Assembly: GCF_019457635.1 (NCBI RefSeq)
Contig: NZ_CP080412.1
Span: 1,550,001-1,614,000 of the forward strand
Source: Shewanella mangrovisoli
Lineage (GTDB): Bacteria; Pseudomonadota; Gammaproteobacteria; Enterobacterales; Shewanellaceae
Direction of reading: 5' to 3'
DNA: 64,000 nt
Position numbers and translations under genes: made by a program. Shown here piece by piece: positions 1 to 9,512 of the stretch; within the stretch, counting starts at the first letter, position 1, and the number at the start of each line of letters is the position of its first letter. Under the pieces are notes generated by a model. It searched no databases, was not told the DNA's origin, and was given only the letters and a program-made list of their open reading frames with translations.

Positions 1-845
1 AACTACTCGAAAGCGAATTGTTCGGTCATGAGAAGGGCTCTTTTACGGGCGCCATTAGCTCGCGTAAGGGGCGTTTCGAGCTTGCCGAAGGTGGCACACT
101 GTTTCTCGATGAAATCGGTGATATGCCTTTGCAGATGCAGGTCAAGTTACTGCGCGTGTTGCAAGAGCGTGTCTTTGAGCGTGTCGGCGGCACTAAGACT
201 ATCAATGCCGATGTGCGTGTAGTTGCTGCGACTCACAGAGATCTTGAAAGCATGATCACGGGTAATGAGTTCCGTGAGGATCTGTATTATCGTCTCAACG
301 TCTTTCCAATCGAAATGCCGGCATTAAGCGACCGTAAAGATGACGTTCCCTTACTGTTGCAAGAGCTGGTAAGCCGAGTCTATAACGAAGGCCGTGGCAA
401 AGTTCGCTTTACTCAACGTGCGATTGAATCGTTAAAAGAACACGCTTGGTCGGGTAACGTGCGTGAACTGTCTAACCTTGTCGAGCGCTTAACGATTTTA
501 TATCCGGGCGGGTTAGTCGATGTGAATGACTTGCCTATCAAGTATCGTCATATCGATGTGCCTGAATACAGTATCGAGCTCAGTGAAGAACAACAGGAAC
601 GTGATGCGCTGGCGTCCATTTTCACCAGTGAAGAGCCGGTTGAAATCCCTGAAACCCGTTTCCCGAGCGAGTTACCGCCGGAAGGGGTTAACCTTAAGGA
701 TCTGTTGGCTGAGCTTGAAATCGACATGATACGCCAAGCGTTAGAGCAACAGGATAACGTGGTTGCACGTGCCGCCGAGATGCTCGGTATTCGCCGCACG
801 ACCTTAGTTGAGAAAATGCGTAAGTACGGAATGACGAAAGAATAG
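1..845 (+). CDS. flrA: FlrA, sigma-54-dependent master flagellar activator (5' truncated by window edge)
   Basis: The open frame runs in from the left edge (first full codon at base 3) and gives the last 280 residues of an AAA+ sigma-54 activator. Visible are the sigma-54 contact loop GSFTGA (fragment residues 12-17), the Walker B segment [10 protein letters not shown], the sensor/arginine-finger stretch [13 protein letters not shown], and a C-terminal Fis-type helix-turn-helix ([19 protein letters not shown]) before the stop. FlrA/FleQ proteins sit at the top of polar flagellar cascades and drive flrBC and early structural operons with RNA polymerase-sigma-54. Its place directly before flrB and flrC supports FlrA rather than a generic NtrC protein. 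The N-terminal domain is outside the window, so c-di-GMP residues cannot be judged. Confidence 0.93.
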   Translation, partial: LLESELFGHEKGSFTGAISSRKGRFELAEGGTLFLDEIGDMPLQMQVKLLRVLQERVFERVGGTKTINADVRVVAATHRDLESMITGNEFREDLYYRLNVFPIEMPALSDRKDDVPLLLQELVSRVYNEGRGKVRFTQRAIESLKEHAWSGNVRELSNLVERLTILYPGGLVDVNDLPIKYRHIDVPEYSIELSEEQQERDALASIFTSEEPVEIPETRFPSELPPEGVNLKDLLAELEIDMIRQALEQQDNVVARAAEMLGIRRTTLVEKMRKYGMTKE

Positions 846-900
846 TCATATTCCAGTTGTTTATCCTATTGTTTTAACTATCTAAATTCATTTCTTAATT

Positions 901-916
901 TGGCATAGAATCTGCA
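901..916 (+). promoter_or_regulatory. Sigma-54 (-24/-12) promoter of flrBC
   Basis: TGGCATAGAATCTGCA matches TGGCAC-N5-TTGCW, with GG at 902-903 and GC at 914-915, exactly 12 nt apart. It lies about 40 nt upstream of the flrB ATG in an AT-rich gap, as expected for a FlrA-activated class II promoter. A transcription start near 926 is inferred. Confidence 0.75.
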
Positions 917-920
917 AACA

Positions 921-948
921 CTCCGTCAGAAGCAATTTTTTGACGGAG
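921..948. repeat. Perfect 8-bp inverted repeat at the flrB start
   Basis: CTCCGTCA (921-928) and TGACGGAG (941-948) are exact reverse complements separated by 12 nt. The right arm contains the flrB Shine-Dalgarno GGAG. The left arm overlaps the start site predicted from the sigma-54 element, so it could be a DNA operator, or a partial RNA hairpin covering the ribosome site. Confidence 0.6.
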
Positions 949-953
949 TGACT

Positions 954-2036
954 ATGTCAGCCCATCCACTAGCGCAACTTGAAACATTCAAGCACACTAG
1001 CAAACAATGGAACCAACTGCGTGAGGCCGCCAATATGTCCAATCGAATGGAGCATATTTTACAGGCTATGCCCTCTGGCGTGGTGATTTTGAACGGTGAC
1101 GGTATTGTCACCGATGCCAACCCTGTTGCCGTGGAATTGCTGGAGCAGTCGCTATGCGGTGCCCGCTGGATTGATGTGATCCATACGGCGTTTGCACCAC
1201 AGGACGATGACGGCCATGAAGTGTCACTGCGTAATGGCCGCCGAGTCAAATTAGCTATTACCCCATTAACGCCGGAACCTGGGCAATTAATTGTGCTGAC
1301 GGATCTGACCGAAACCCGGCTACTGCAAAAGAATCTTTCCCATCTGCAGCGCTTATCAGCCCTCGGCAAAATGGTCGCGACGCTGGCGCATCAGGTGCGT
1401 ACGCCTCTGTCGGCTGCACTGCTTTATGCTGCGAATTTGGCCAGTCCCAAATTATCTGAATCTGCTAAGGCAAAATTTCAGCAAAAATTAGTCGATAGAC
1501 TCAATGAGCTTGAACGCCAAGTTAACGATATGCTGCTGATGGCCAAAGGGCGGCAGGATGAATTGGGCGAGTTAGTTAACATTGATGAAGTGATCAATAC
1601 TGTCATGGCGAACTGTGAGCCGATTGTGGCTCAGCGCGGCGCAGCATTGACCGTCACCAATGACTCCAACGGTTTAATGCTAGCGAATGTGAATGCGCTC
1701 AGTTCTGCCGTGAATAATCTGGTGATGAATAGCCTTGAAGCCGGAGCAACGCAGATCCAAATCGTCGCTAATGATATCGGCGAGCAGTTAGCCCTCAATG
1801 TGGTCGACAATGGCAAAGGGTTGGATGCCAAGATGCAACAAAAAGTGTTGGAGCCTTTCTTTACCACCAAAGCGCAAGGAACGGGCCTAGGCTTAGCCGT
1901 TGTGCAGTCGGTGGTGCGCAATCATGGCGGACAAATCCAATTGAGTTGTATGCCCAATAAAGGTTGTACTGTGTCGCTGACGTTCCCACAGGCGAAATCG
2001 GCGACTGTATTGCCGCTGGAGAAACCCTATGTCTGA
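954..2036 (+). CDS. flrB: FlrB, flagellar sensor histidine kinase
   Basis: A 360-residue soluble histidine kinase (FlrB/FleS/FlgS family) that phosphorylates FlrC. It has a PAS-like domain (about residues 30-115), a HisKA dimerisation helix with the phospho-acceptor in LAHQVRTPL (H146), and a HATPase_c domain with N-box (NNLVMNSLEA), G1 (VDNGKGLD) and G2 (GTGLGLAV). No membrane segment is seen, as is usual for this cytoplasmic family. The ATG at 954 is chosen over the GTG at 948 because GGAG at 945-948 is correctly spaced for 954 and overlaps 948. It overlaps flrC by 8 bp, suggesting translational coupling. Confidence 0.93.
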   Translation: MSAHPLAQLETFKHTSKQWNQLREAANMSNRMEHILQAMPSGVVILNGDGIVTDANPVAVELLEQSLCGARWIDVIHTAFAPQDDDGHEVSLRNGRRVKLAITPLTPEPGQLIVLTDLTETRLLQKNLSHLQRLSALGKMVATLAHQVRTPLSAALLYAANLASPKLSESAKAKFQQKLVDRLNELERQVNDMLLMAKGRQDELGELVNIDEVINTVMANCEPIVAQRGAALTVTNDSNGLMLANVNALSSAVNNLVMNSLEAGATQIQIVANDIGEQLALNVVDNGKGLDAKMQQKVLEPFFTTKAQGTGLGLAVVQSVVRNHGGQIQLSCMPNKGCTVSLTFPQAKSATVLPLEKPYV

Positions 2037-3369
2037 AGCCAAATTACTCTTAGTCGAAGACGATGCGTCCCTGCGTGAGGCTTTGCTCGATACCTTGATG
2101 TTGGCGCAATACGACTGTATCGATGTGGCTTCCGGCGAGGAAGCCATTATCGCATTGAAGCAACATCAGTTTGATTTAGTGATCAGCGATGTGCAGATGC
2201 AGGGCATTGGCGGCTTAGGCTTATTAAATTACTTACAGCAGCATCACCCCAAGCTGCCAGTGTTATTGATGACGGCGTATGCCACCATTGGCAGTGCGGT
2301 CAGTGCAATTAAATTGGGCGCCGTCGATTATTTGGCTAAACCTTTTGCTCCAGAGGTGTTGCTCAACCAAGTTTCCCGCTATTTACCGCTCAAACAAAAT
2401 AGTGATAAGCCAGTGGTTGCCGACGAAAAGAGTCTCGCGCTCTTGTCTCTGGCGCAGCGGGTAGCTGCATCCGATGCCTCTGTGATGATCCTTGGGCCAA
2501 GCGGCTCGGGTAAAGAAGTGTTAGCCCGTTATATTCATCAACATAGCAGCCGTGCTGATCAAGCATTTGTGGCCATTAACTGTGCGGCTATCCCCGAGAA
2601 TATGCTCGAGGCGACCTTATTTGGTTATGAAAAGGGCGCCTTTACCGGTGCTTATCAGGCGTGTCCTGGTAAATTTGAGCAGGCGCAGGGCGGCACCTTA
2701 TTACTCGATGAAATTTCAGAGATGGATTTGGGACTTCAGGCTAAACTGCTGCGTGTGTTGCAAGAGCGTGAAGTGGAGCGTTTAGGCGGTCGCAAAACCA
2801 TTAAGTTAGATGTTCGGGTGCTTGCCACCTCGAATCGGGATTTAAAGGCCGTCGTTGCCGCGGGGCAATTCCGGGAGGATCTCTATTATCGCATCAACGT
2901 GTTTCCACTGACCTGGCCAGCTTTGAATCAACGCCCTGCGGATATTTTGCCCCTCGCTCGGCATTTGCTAGCTAAGCACGCGAAAGCGCTCAATGTGCTT
3001 GATTTGCCTGAGTTTGATGAGGCAGCTTGTCGTCGTTTACTCAGTCATCGCTGGCCAGGTAATGTGCGCGAGTTGGATAACGTTGTCCAACGCGCGTTAA
3101 TTTTACGTGCTGGAGCTGTGATTAGCGCCAACGATATTATTATCGATGCCCAAGATGTGCCTCTGTTATCCGATGAAGCCGAATTCGCTAATGAGCCTGA
3201 AGGTTTAGGTGAAGAGTTGAAGGCGCAGGAGCATGTGATCATTCTCGAAACCCTAGCGCAATGCCAAGGTAGCCGTAAGTTGGTTGCCGAGAAACTCGGG
3301 ATCAGTGCGCGTACCTTAAGATACAAGATGGCCAGAATGCGAGATATGGGGATTCAATTGCCCAACTAA
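2029..3369 (+). CDS. flrC: FlrC, sigma-54-dependent flagellar response regulator
   Basis: A 446-residue NtrC-type regulator. The receiver domain (1-120) has the phospho-acceptor D54 in VISDVQM. The AAA+ domain has a Walker A-like GPSGSGKE (156-163), the sigma-54 contact loop GAFTGA (203-208) and GGTLLLDEI as Walker B. A Fis-type helix-turn-helix closes the protein. In polar flagellar hierarchies FlrC-P turns on class III genes for the basal body, hook and one flagellin. The start codon lies inside the last codons of flrB, after a GGAG, so the two are co-translated. A terminator-like hairpin follows. Confidence 0.94.
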   Translation: MSEAKLLLVEDDASLREALLDTLMLAQYDCIDVASGEEAIIALKQHQFDLVISDVQMQGIGGLGLLNYLQQHHPKLPVLLMTAYATIGSAVSAIKLGAVDYLAKPFAPEVLLNQVSRYLPLKQNSDKPVVADEKSLALLSLAQRVAASDASVMILGPSGSGKEVLARYIHQHSSRADQAFVAINCAAIPENMLEATLFGYEKGAFTGAYQACPGKFEQAQGGTLLLDEISEMDLGLQAKLLRVLQEREVERLGGRKTIKLDVRVLATSNRDLKAVVAAGQFREDLYYRINVFPLTWPALNQRPADILPLARHLLAKHAKALNVLDLPEFDEAACRRLLSHRWPGNVRELDNVVQRALILRAGAVISANDIIIDAQDVPLLSDEAEFANEPEGLGEELKAQEHVIILETLAQCQGSRKLVAEKLGISARTLRYKMARMRDMGIQLPN

Positions 3370-3454
3370 GTTGGTTTTTTCAACCTAACTTGCACCTTTG
3401 TCACTGGGTTACCCTGTGGCAATTTCATATCTGACGATTCCCTCAATTCTTTTT

Positions 3455-3487
3455 AGCACGGCTAAGTGAAAACTTGGCCGTGCTTTT
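3455..3487 (+). terminator. Rho-independent terminator after flrC
   Basis: AGCACGGC (3455-3462) pairs perfectly with GCCGTGCT (3477-3484), with inner TAAG/CTTG pairing possible. A short T-run follows and T residues also precede it, so it could act in both directions. The same bases carry the next promoter. Confidence 0.75.
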
Positions 3488-3491
3488 GCAT
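3474..3491 (+). promoter_or_regulatory. Sigma-54 promoter of the fliE operon, inside the terminator 3' arm
   Basis: TTGGCCGTGCTTTTGCAT fits the -24/-12 consensus, with GG at 3476-3477 and GC at 3488-3489, 12 nt apart. The -24 half is part of the upstream hairpin stem and the T-tract forms the spacer before -12. It is 56 nt upstream of the fliE ATG. Confidence 0.8.
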
Positions 3492-3546
3492 ATCCTGTTT
3501 ATCTAGAGAGTTTAATCGTCAATAACTCGACGATGGGGAGCACGAC

Positions 3547-3885
3547 ATGCAAATTGGCGCGAATTCATTACTGCAAGAAATGCAGTCACTTCAAGGTGAA
3601 ATCAAACCTTCTTTTGGGATTTCACCCAATAACATTGTGCAGCAAGTGAATAACACCAGCGGTGCTGACTTTGGACAACTCCTCTCCCAAGCCATTGGTA
3701 ATGTTAGTGGTTTGCAATCAACTTCATCGAATCTCGCGACCCGCCTTGAAATGGGTGACACCACTGTGAGCCTTTCTGATACAGTTATCGCCCGCGAAAA
3801 GGCCAGTGTTGCCTTTGAAGCCACAGTCCAAGTGCGCAATAAGCTCGTTGAAGCTTATAAAGAAATAATGAGCATGCCTGTTTAG
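3547..3885 (+). CDS. fliE: FliE, basal-body MS ring-rod junction protein
   Basis: A 112-residue protein of normal FliE length. It has the family C-terminal pattern (VSLSDTVIAREKASVAFEA, then VQVRNKLVEAYKEIMSMPV ending at the stop). FliE is an export substrate that joins the FliF ring to the proximal rod and export gate. GGGGAG lies just before the ATG. It is the first gene of a fliEFGHIJ operon driven from the sigma-54 element upstream, and fliF follows after 33 nt. Confidence 0.93.
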   Translation: MQIGANSLLQEMQSLQGEIKPSFGISPNNIVQQVNNTSGADFGQLLSQAIGNVSGLQSTSSNLATRLEMGDTTVSLSDTVIAREKASVAFEATVQVRNKLVEAYKEIMSMPV

Positions 3886-3918
3886 GCCAGTGAATAACGC
3901 AATTAGCAGGTACGAATC

Positions 3919-5616
3919 GTGAGCACAGAAATGATTGTCGGATCAAACGCCGGCACAGTGGACCAAGGGGTCCAACAGGAAAATAAATCCGGCGTGCTGG
4001 GGAGTCTCGGTGGCGTCGATATGATGCGTCAAATCACCATGATTTTAGCCCTTGCCATTTGTTTGGCGTTAGCTGTGTTCGTCATGATCTGGGCCCAGGA
4101 ACCTGAGTACCGTCCATTGGGTAAAATGGAAACTCAGGAAATGGTGCAAGTGCTCGACGTACTCGATAAAAACAAGATCAAATATCAAATCGATGTCGAC
4201 GTTGTTAAGGTGCCCGAAGACAAATATCAAGAAGTTAAAATGATGCTGAGCCGTGCGGGTATCGATAGTGCCGCAGCCTCGAGCAAAGACTTCCTCACCC
4301 AAGACAGTGGTTTTGGCGTGAGCCAGCGCATGGAGCAGGCTCGTCTCAAGCATAGCCAAGAAGAAAATCTCGCCCGTGCAATCGAACAATTACAAAGTGT
4401 TAGCCGCGCCAAGGTGATTTTAGCGCTCCCGAAAGAAAACGTGTTTGCCCGCAATACCTCACAACCCAGTGCGACAGTTGTCATTAACACTCGCCGTGGC
4501 GGTTTAGGCCAAGGTGAAGTCGATGCGATTGTGGATATCGTTGCTTCTGCGGTTCAGGGCTTAGAGCCATCTCGCGTCACAGTTACAGATTCTAACGGCC
4601 GTTTACTCAATTCAGGCAGTCAAGATGGCGTGTCTGCAAGGGCGCGTCGCGAACTTGAACTCGTACAACAAAAAGAAGCCGAATACCGCACTAAAATTGA
4701 CTCCATTCTGACGCCTATCCTTGGTCCCGATAACTTCACTTCCCAAGTGGATGTGAGCATGGATTTCACCGCGGTCGAGCAAACGGCTAAACGCTTTAAT
4801 CCCGATTTACCGTCGCTGCGCAGCGAAATGACGGTTGAGAATAATTCGACTGGCGGTTCGACTGGTGGTATTCCTGGCGCGTTATCGAACCAGCCACCGA
4901 TGGAATCCAATATTCCACAGGAAGCGGCTAAGGCGACTGAAAGCGTAACTGCGGGTAACTCGCACCGCGAAGCGACTCGTAATTTTGAATTAGATACCAC
5001 TATCAGCCACACCCGTCAGCAAATTGGCGTTGTGCGCCGTGTCAGTGTATCAGTAGCTGTGGACTTTAAACCGGGCGCCGCCGGTGAAAATGGCCAAGTG
5101 GCGCGTGTTGCCCGTACCGAGCAAGAGCTGACAAATATCCGCCGTTTACTGGAAGGCGCGGTAGGTTTTAGCGCCCAGCGTGGTGATGTTTTAGAGGTAG
5201 TCACTGTTCCCTTTATGGATCAATTGGTTGAAGATGTTCCTGCGCCTGAGCTTTGGGAACAACCTTGGTTCTGGCGTGCGGTCAAGTTAGGTGTTGGTGC
5301 CTTAGTGATCTTAGTGCTCATTCTTGCTGTAGTGCGTCCAATGTTGAAACGCTTAATCTATCCTGACAATGTGAACATGCCAGAAGATTCAAGACTGGGT
5401 AATGAGCTGGCCGAGATTGAAGACCAATACGCCGCCGATACCCTAGGGATGCTCAATACCAAAGAAGCAGAGTATAGTTATGCCGACGATGGCTCAATTC
5501 TTATCCCTAATCTGCATAAAGATGATGATATGATTAAAGCTATCCGTGCGCTTGTGGCCAATGAGCCCGAGCTTTCTACCCAAGTCGTGAAAAACTGGTT
5601 ACAAGACAATGGCTGA
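3919..5616 (+). CDS. fliF: FliF, flagellar MS-ring protein
   Basis: A 565-residue inner-membrane protein forming the MS ring on which rotor and export gate assemble. Visible are an N-terminal transmembrane helix (about 37-58), the YscJ/FliF ring-building domains, a low-complexity Gly/Ser/Pro linker (around residues 310-350), a second transmembrane helix (about 455-474) and an acidic C-terminal tail ending LVANEPELSTQVVKNWL, the FliG-binding segment. The start is a GTG at 3919 preceded by AGCAGG. The end overlaps fliG by 8 bp. Confidence 0.96.
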   Translation: MSTEMIVGSNAGTVDQGVQQENKSGVLGSLGGVDMMRQITMILALAICLALAVFVMIWAQEPEYRPLGKMETQEMVQVLDVLDKNKIKYQIDVDVVKVPEDKYQEVKMMLSRAGIDSAAASSKDFLTQDSGFGVSQRMEQARLKHSQEENLARAIEQLQSVSRAKVILALPKENVFARNTSQPSATVVINTRRGGLGQGEVDAIVDIVASAVQGLEPSRVTVTDSNGRLLNSGSQDGVSARARRELELVQQKEAEYRTKIDSILTPILGPDNFTSQVDVSMDFTAVEQTAKRFNPDLPSLRSEMTVENNSTGGSTGGIPGALSNQPPMESNIPQEAAKATESVTAGNSHREATRNFELDTTISHTRQQIGVVRRVSVSVAVDFKPGAAGENGQVARVARTEQELTNIRRLLEGAVGFSAQRGDVLEVVTVPFMDQLVEDVPAPELWEQPWFWRAVKLGVGALVILVLILAVVRPMLKRLIYPDNVNMPEDSRLGNELAEIEDQYAADTLGMLNTKEAEYSYADDGSILIPNLHKDDDMIKAIRALVANEPELSTQVVKNWLQDNG

Positions 5617-6655
5617 GAATAAATCAAAAGACGCCGCTGAAACTTCTGGCTTTAATGTAAAGGATCTCAGTGGTATCGAAAAAACGGCAATTTTACTGTT
5701 AAGTTTGAGTGAAGCCGATGCCGCCTCCATTTTAAAGCACTTAGAACCTAAGCAAGTGCAAAAGGTGGGTATGGCGATGGCGGCCATGGAAGACTTTGGG
5801 CAGGAAAAAGTCATCGGGGTGCACAAGTTGTTTCTCGATGATATTCAAAAGTATTCTTCGATTGGTTTTAACAGTGAAGAGTTCGTCCGTAAGGCGTTAA
5901 CTGCGGCCTTAGGTGAAGACAAAGCCGGTAATTTGATTGAACAAATTATCATGGGCAGCGGCGCCAAAGGCTTAGACTCACTCAAATGGATGGATGCGCG
6001 CCAAGTGGCAACTATCATCCAAAACGAACATCCTCAGATCCAAACCATTGTTTTATCGTATTTAGAGCCAGACCAAGCGGCGGAAATTTTCGGCCAGTTC
6101 CCTGAAAACACCCGCTTAGACTTAATGATGCGTATTGCTAACCTTGAAGAAGTGCAACCTGCGGCATTGCAGGAATTGAACGATATCATGGAGAAACAAT
6201 TCGCCGGCCAAGGTGGCGCACAGGCGGCGAAGATGGGCGGCCTAAAAGCGGCGGCCAACATCATGAACTACCTCGATACTGGTATCGAAAGTCAGTTGAT
6301 GGAAACCATGCGCGAAACCGACGAGGAAATGGCGCAGCAAATCCAAGACTTAATGTTCGTGTTCGAAAACCTGATCGATGTGGACGACCGTGGTATCCAA
6401 ACCTTGCTGCGTGAAGTGCAGCAGGATGTGTTGATGAAGGCGCTCAAAGGTACCGACGATCAACTTAAAGATAAAATTCTGGGCAATATGTCAAAACGGG
6501 CAGCAGAATTGCTGCGTGACGATTTAGAGGCCATGGGCCCTATCCGGATCAGCGAAGTGGAAATTGCTCAAAAAGAAATTCTGTCAATTGCACGTCGTTT
6601 AAGTGACAGCGGTGAAATCATGTTAGGCGGCGGTGGTGGCGATGAGTTCCTCTAA
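5609..6655 (+). CDS. fliG: FliG, flagellar motor switch protein
   Basis: A 348-residue C-ring protein that couples FliF to FliM and receives torque from the stator. The N-terminal FliF-binding domain begins around SGIEKTAILLLSL, the middle domain carries the EHPQ motif (140-143), and the C-terminal domain has the charged torque-helix region (VFENLIDVDDRGIQTLLREV). Length is typical. The start overlaps the fliF stop region by 8 bp (ATGGCTGA) and the 3' end overlaps fliH, so the three genes are tightly coupled. Confidence 0.96.
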   Translation: MAENKSKDAAETSGFNVKDLSGIEKTAILLLSLSEADAASILKHLEPKQVQKVGMAMAAMEDFGQEKVIGVHKLFLDDIQKYSSIGFNSEEFVRKALTAALGEDKAGNLIEQIIMGSGAKGLDSLKWMDARQVATIIQNEHPQIQTIVLSYLEPDQAAEIFGQFPENTRLDLMMRIANLEEVQPAALQELNDIMEKQFAGQGGAQAAKMGGLKAAANIMNYLDTGIESQLMETMRETDEEMAQQIQDLMFVFENLIDVDDRGIQTLLREVQQDVLMKALKGTDDQLKDKILGNMSKRAAELLRDDLEAMGPIRISEVEIAQKEILSIARRLSDSGEIMLGGGGGDEFL

Positions 6656-7589
6656 TCGGAGTGACAATAGCGACAATAAATTGTCCCACAGAGTTGTCAG
6701 TGACGCCGATATTGAGTTCAGTCATTGGTCATTACCCGATGTCACCGAAGCTGAGGAAGAGGGGGTCTCCAACCTTTTTGGTTATGCAGGGCAACCATCG
6801 CCGAAGGCTGTGGCCGTTGAAACGGTCGCTCCACCAACCTTGGCCGAGATTGAAGACATTCGCGCTCAAGCCGAAGAGGAAGGCTTTAACGAAGGCAAGA
6901 CCCAAGGTTATGCCGAAGGGCTAGAGCAGGGCAGACTCGAAGGATTAGAGCAAGGCCATACCGAGGGCCTAGCCCAAGGGCATGAGCAGGGGCTCGAAGC
7001 TGGGCTTGCCGAAGCCAAGGCATTAGTCAGTCGCTTCGAAGGACTGTTGAGCCAATTTGAAAAGCCATTGCAATTACTCGATGGCGATATTGAACATTCC
7101 TTAATGACGCTTACCATGGCACTGGCTAAATCTGTGATTGGTCATGAACTTAAAACCCATCCAGAGCAAATCTTATCTGCGCTGCGTTTAGGCGTTGAAT
7201 CGCTGCCGATTAAGGAGCAAAGCGTCAGTATTCGTCTCCATCCCGACGATGTCACTTTAGTCGAGAAGCTATATTCCAGCACTCAATTGAACCGTAATCA
7301 GTGGCAATTAGAGGCGGATCCTACCCTCTCTGTCGGCGACTGCATCATTAGCAGCCAACGCTCGTTGGTGGATTTAACCCTGTCCTCACGCATCGATGCA
7401 GTATTTGAGTCCTTACGTAATCAACAATCCCATTTGAGTCACCAGCAGCAACAGCGCCAAGCGGTCCTCGATGAGGAAAACGCCGCAAAAGTTGCCTCGA
7501 CTACCGAGCTAGGTGACGAGGCGCAAAGCAGCCAGCCACAACATGATGGAGAGCAAGATGCAAAATCGCCGTCATCAACTGCTGAATAA
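6642..7589 (+). CDS. fliH: FliH, negative regulator of the export ATPase
   Basis: A 315-residue FliH that holds FliI in the FliH2-FliI complex at the export gate. Its hallmark is the central glycine-repeat helix (about residues 90-125), a run of GLEQG/GLAQG four-residue steps typical of FliH. The N-terminus is acidic and the C-terminal half resembles V-ATPase subunit E. The ATG at 6642 is preferred over two in-frame GTGs at 6633 and 6636; it lies inside the 3' end of fliG (14-bp overlap). The last 32 bp overlap fliI. Confidence 0.9.
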   Translation: MSSSNRSDNSDNKLSHRVVSDADIEFSHWSLPDVTEAEEEGVSNLFGYAGQPSPKAVAVETVAPPTLAEIEDIRAQAEEEGFNEGKTQGYAEGLEQGRLEGLEQGHTEGLAQGHEQGLEAGLAEAKALVSRFEGLLSQFEKPLQLLDGDIEHSLMTLTMALAKSVIGHELKTHPEQILSALRLGVESLPIKEQSVSIRLHPDDVTLVEKLYSSTQLNRNQWQLEADPTLSVGDCIISSQRSLVDLTLSSRIDAVFESLRNQQSHLSHQQQQRQAVLDEENAAKVASTTELGDEAQSSQPQHDGEQDAKSPSSTAE

Positions 7590-8895
7590 ACTGCATCATT
7601 GCATCGATAAAGTCCCGCCATTCCGTGCCGTCGCCAGTGGTCAACTGGTGCGCGTGGTTGGTTTAACCTTAGAGGCGAGTGGTTGTCGCGCCCCCGTTGG
7701 CAGCCTGTGTTCTATCGAAACCATGGCGGGAGAGTTGATCGCCGAAGTTGTTGGTTTCGACGATGAACTGCTGTATCTGATGCCGATTGAGGAATTGCGT
7801 GGTGTGTTACCCGGCGCGCGGGTTATTCCCCTCGGTGAGCAGGCGGGGCTCAATGTGGGCTTATCCCTGTTAGGGCGTGTGCTCGACGGTAATGGTGTGC
7901 CATTAGATGGTCTTGGGGCCTTATCGACCGATCAGCAGGCGCCGAGGCACAGTAACGCTATCAACCCACTTTCTCGCCGAGCGATCACTGAACCACTCGA
8001 TGTGGGCGTGCGCGCCATCAATGCCATGCTCACAGTTGGTAAGGGCCAGCGTATGGGCCTATTTGCAGGCTCTGGCGTGGGTAAGAGTGTGCTACTAGGC
8101 ATGATGACGCGAGGCTCTACCGCTGACATTATTGTGGTGGGATTAGTGGGGGAGCGTGGTCGCGAAGTTAAAGAATTTATTGAAGAAATCCTTGGTGAAA
8201 AGGGCAGAGCACGCTCGGTTGTGGTGGCGGCGCCCGCCGATACTTCACCATTAATGCGCCTTCGGGCCTGTGAAACCTCGACTCGTATTGCCGAGTATTT
8301 TCGGGATTTAGGCTATAACGTATTGTTATTAATGGACAGCTTGACTCGTTACGCCCAGGCGCAGCGGGAGATAGCTCTAGCCGTAGGTGAGCCGCCGGCG
8401 ACGAAAGGTTATCCACCTTCGGTATTTGCGAAATTGCCACGTCTGGTTGAGCGGGCAGGCAATGGTGGTCCTGGGCAAGGTTCTATCACCGCATTTTATA
8501 CTGTACTGACCGAGGGCGATGACCAACAGGATCCGATTGCCGATGCTTCCCGGGCTATCCTCGACGGCCATATTGTGCTCTCCCGTGCGCTGGCTGATTC
8601 AGGGCACTATCCCGCAATCGATATTGAGGCTTCCATTAGCCGTGTGGCTCCAATGGTGATTTCAAACGAGCACTTAGAAGCCATGCGCCGCGTCAAACAG
8701 ACTTATTCCCTTTATCAGCAGAATAAGGATCTGATTTCGATCGGGGCTTATGCCCAAGGCAGCGATCCGCGAATCGATAACGCCATACGCCTGCAACCTG
8801 CGATGAATGCCTTCTTACGCCAAACCATGCGTGATGCCTTTAGTTTTGCCGATAGCCAAGTCATGCTTGGGCAACTCGCGGCGCAATGTAAATAA
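7558..8895 (+). CDS. fliI: FliI, flagellum-specific export ATPase
   Basis: A 445-residue F1-beta-like ATPase that energises early steps of flagellar type III export. Walker A is AGSGVGKS (170-177). The Walker B segment is [20 protein letters not shown], and a [12 protein letters not shown] stretch follows. The ATG at 7558 is chosen because GGAG at 7548-7551 is 6 nt away; longer in-frame starts (7513, 7543) lack one. It overlaps fliH by 32 bp and is followed by fliJ after 11 nt, the usual fliHIJ arrangement. Confidence 0.96.
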   Translation: MQNRRHQLLNKLHHCIDKVPPFRAVASGQLVRVVGLTLEASGCRAPVGSLCSIETMAGELIAEVVGFDDELLYLMPIEELRGVLPGARVIPLGEQAGLNVGLSLLGRVLDGNGVPLDGLGALSTDQQAPRHSNAINPLSRRAITEPLDVGVRAINAMLTVGKGQRMGLFAGSGVGKSVLLGMMTRGSTADIIVVGLVGERGREVKEFIEEILGEKGRARSVVVAAPADTSPLMRLRACETSTRIAEYFRDLGYNVLLLMDSLTRYAQAQREIALAVGEPPATKGYPPSVFAKLPRLVERAGNGGPGQGSITAFYTVLTEGDDQQDPIADASRAILDGHIVLSRALADSGHYPAIDIEASISRVAPMVISNEHLEAMRRVKQTYSLYQQNKDLISIGAYAQGSDPRIDNAIRLQPAMNAFLRQTMRDAFSFADSQVMLGQLAAQCK

Positions 8896-8906
8896 TCGAG
8901 ACTGTT

Positions 8907-9353
8907 ATGGCGAATGCCGATCCTTTATTGCTGGTGTTAAAATTAGCCCTCGATGCAGAGGAACAGGCTGCGTTGTTGCTAAAGTCGGCGCAATTAGAGT
9001 GTCAGAAGCGTCAAAATCAGTTGGATGCACTCAACAATTATCGCTTGGACTACATGAAGCAGATGCAGTCTCAGCAGGGACAAGCCATCAGCGCCAGCCA
9101 TTATCACCAATTCCACCGTTTTATCCGCCAAATCGATGAGGCCATTGCGCAGCAAAATCGTGTGGTCGCCGATGGGGAGAAGCAAAAAAACTATCGTCAA
9201 CAGCATTGGCTCGAGAAGCAAAAGAAACGCAAGGCGGTAGAACTACTCTTAGATAATAAAGAGAAAAAACGCCAAGCTCTTGAGTTGAAGAAAGAGCAAA
9301 AGATGACCGATGAGTTTGCTTCTCAGCAGTTTTTTCGCCGCAATAAACCCTAA
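8907..9353 (+). CDS. fliJ: FliJ, flagellar export chaperone and coupling protein
   Basis: A 148-residue, highly charged, glutamine-rich coiled-coil protein of typical FliJ length, starting MANADPLLLVLKLALDAEEQ. FliJ acts like the gamma stalk of the FliI hexamer, contacts FlhA and recycles chaperones. Nearly the whole chain is predicted helical from its heptad-like Leu/Gln/Lys pattern. It is the last gene of the fliE-fliJ unit. A 159-bp gap holding a new sigma-54 promoter separates it from fliK. Confidence 0.9.
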   Translation: MANADPLLLVLKLALDAEEQAALLLKSAQLECQKRQNQLDALNNYRLDYMKQMQSQQGQAISASHYHQFHRFIRQIDEAIAQQNRVVADGEKQKNYRQQHWLEKQKKRKAVELLLDNKEKKRQALELKKEQKMTDEFASQQFFRRNKP

Positions 9354-9408
9354 TCAAAGCTCGCGATTGCTTGTTTAAGTTGTTTCTTCAATCGGTAATC
9401 TCCATTTG

Positions 9409-9426
9409 TTGGCATTTTATTTGCTT
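9409..9426 (+). promoter_or_regulatory. Sigma-54 promoter of the fliK operon
   Basis: TTGGCATTTTATTTGCTT matches the -24/-12 consensus closely, with GG at 9411-9412 and GC at 9423-9424, 12 nt apart. It lies about 87 nt before the fliK ATG in the fliJ-fliK gap, implying that fliK to flhB is a separate transcription unit. Confidence 0.82.
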
Positions 9427-9512
9427 GCTTTATGCCAGATATGGCCAAAGCCGCATAAATTGACGTTTGCCCGCATGTTTTTATGTCTTGGGGTGAATGT
9501 TTAGGAGCTGAT

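Noticed and set aside
3415..3432. GTGGCAATTTCATATCTG as a sigma-54 element before fliE
   Set aside because: GG at 3418-3419 has no GC at the required 12-nt spacing; the element at 3474 fits exactly.
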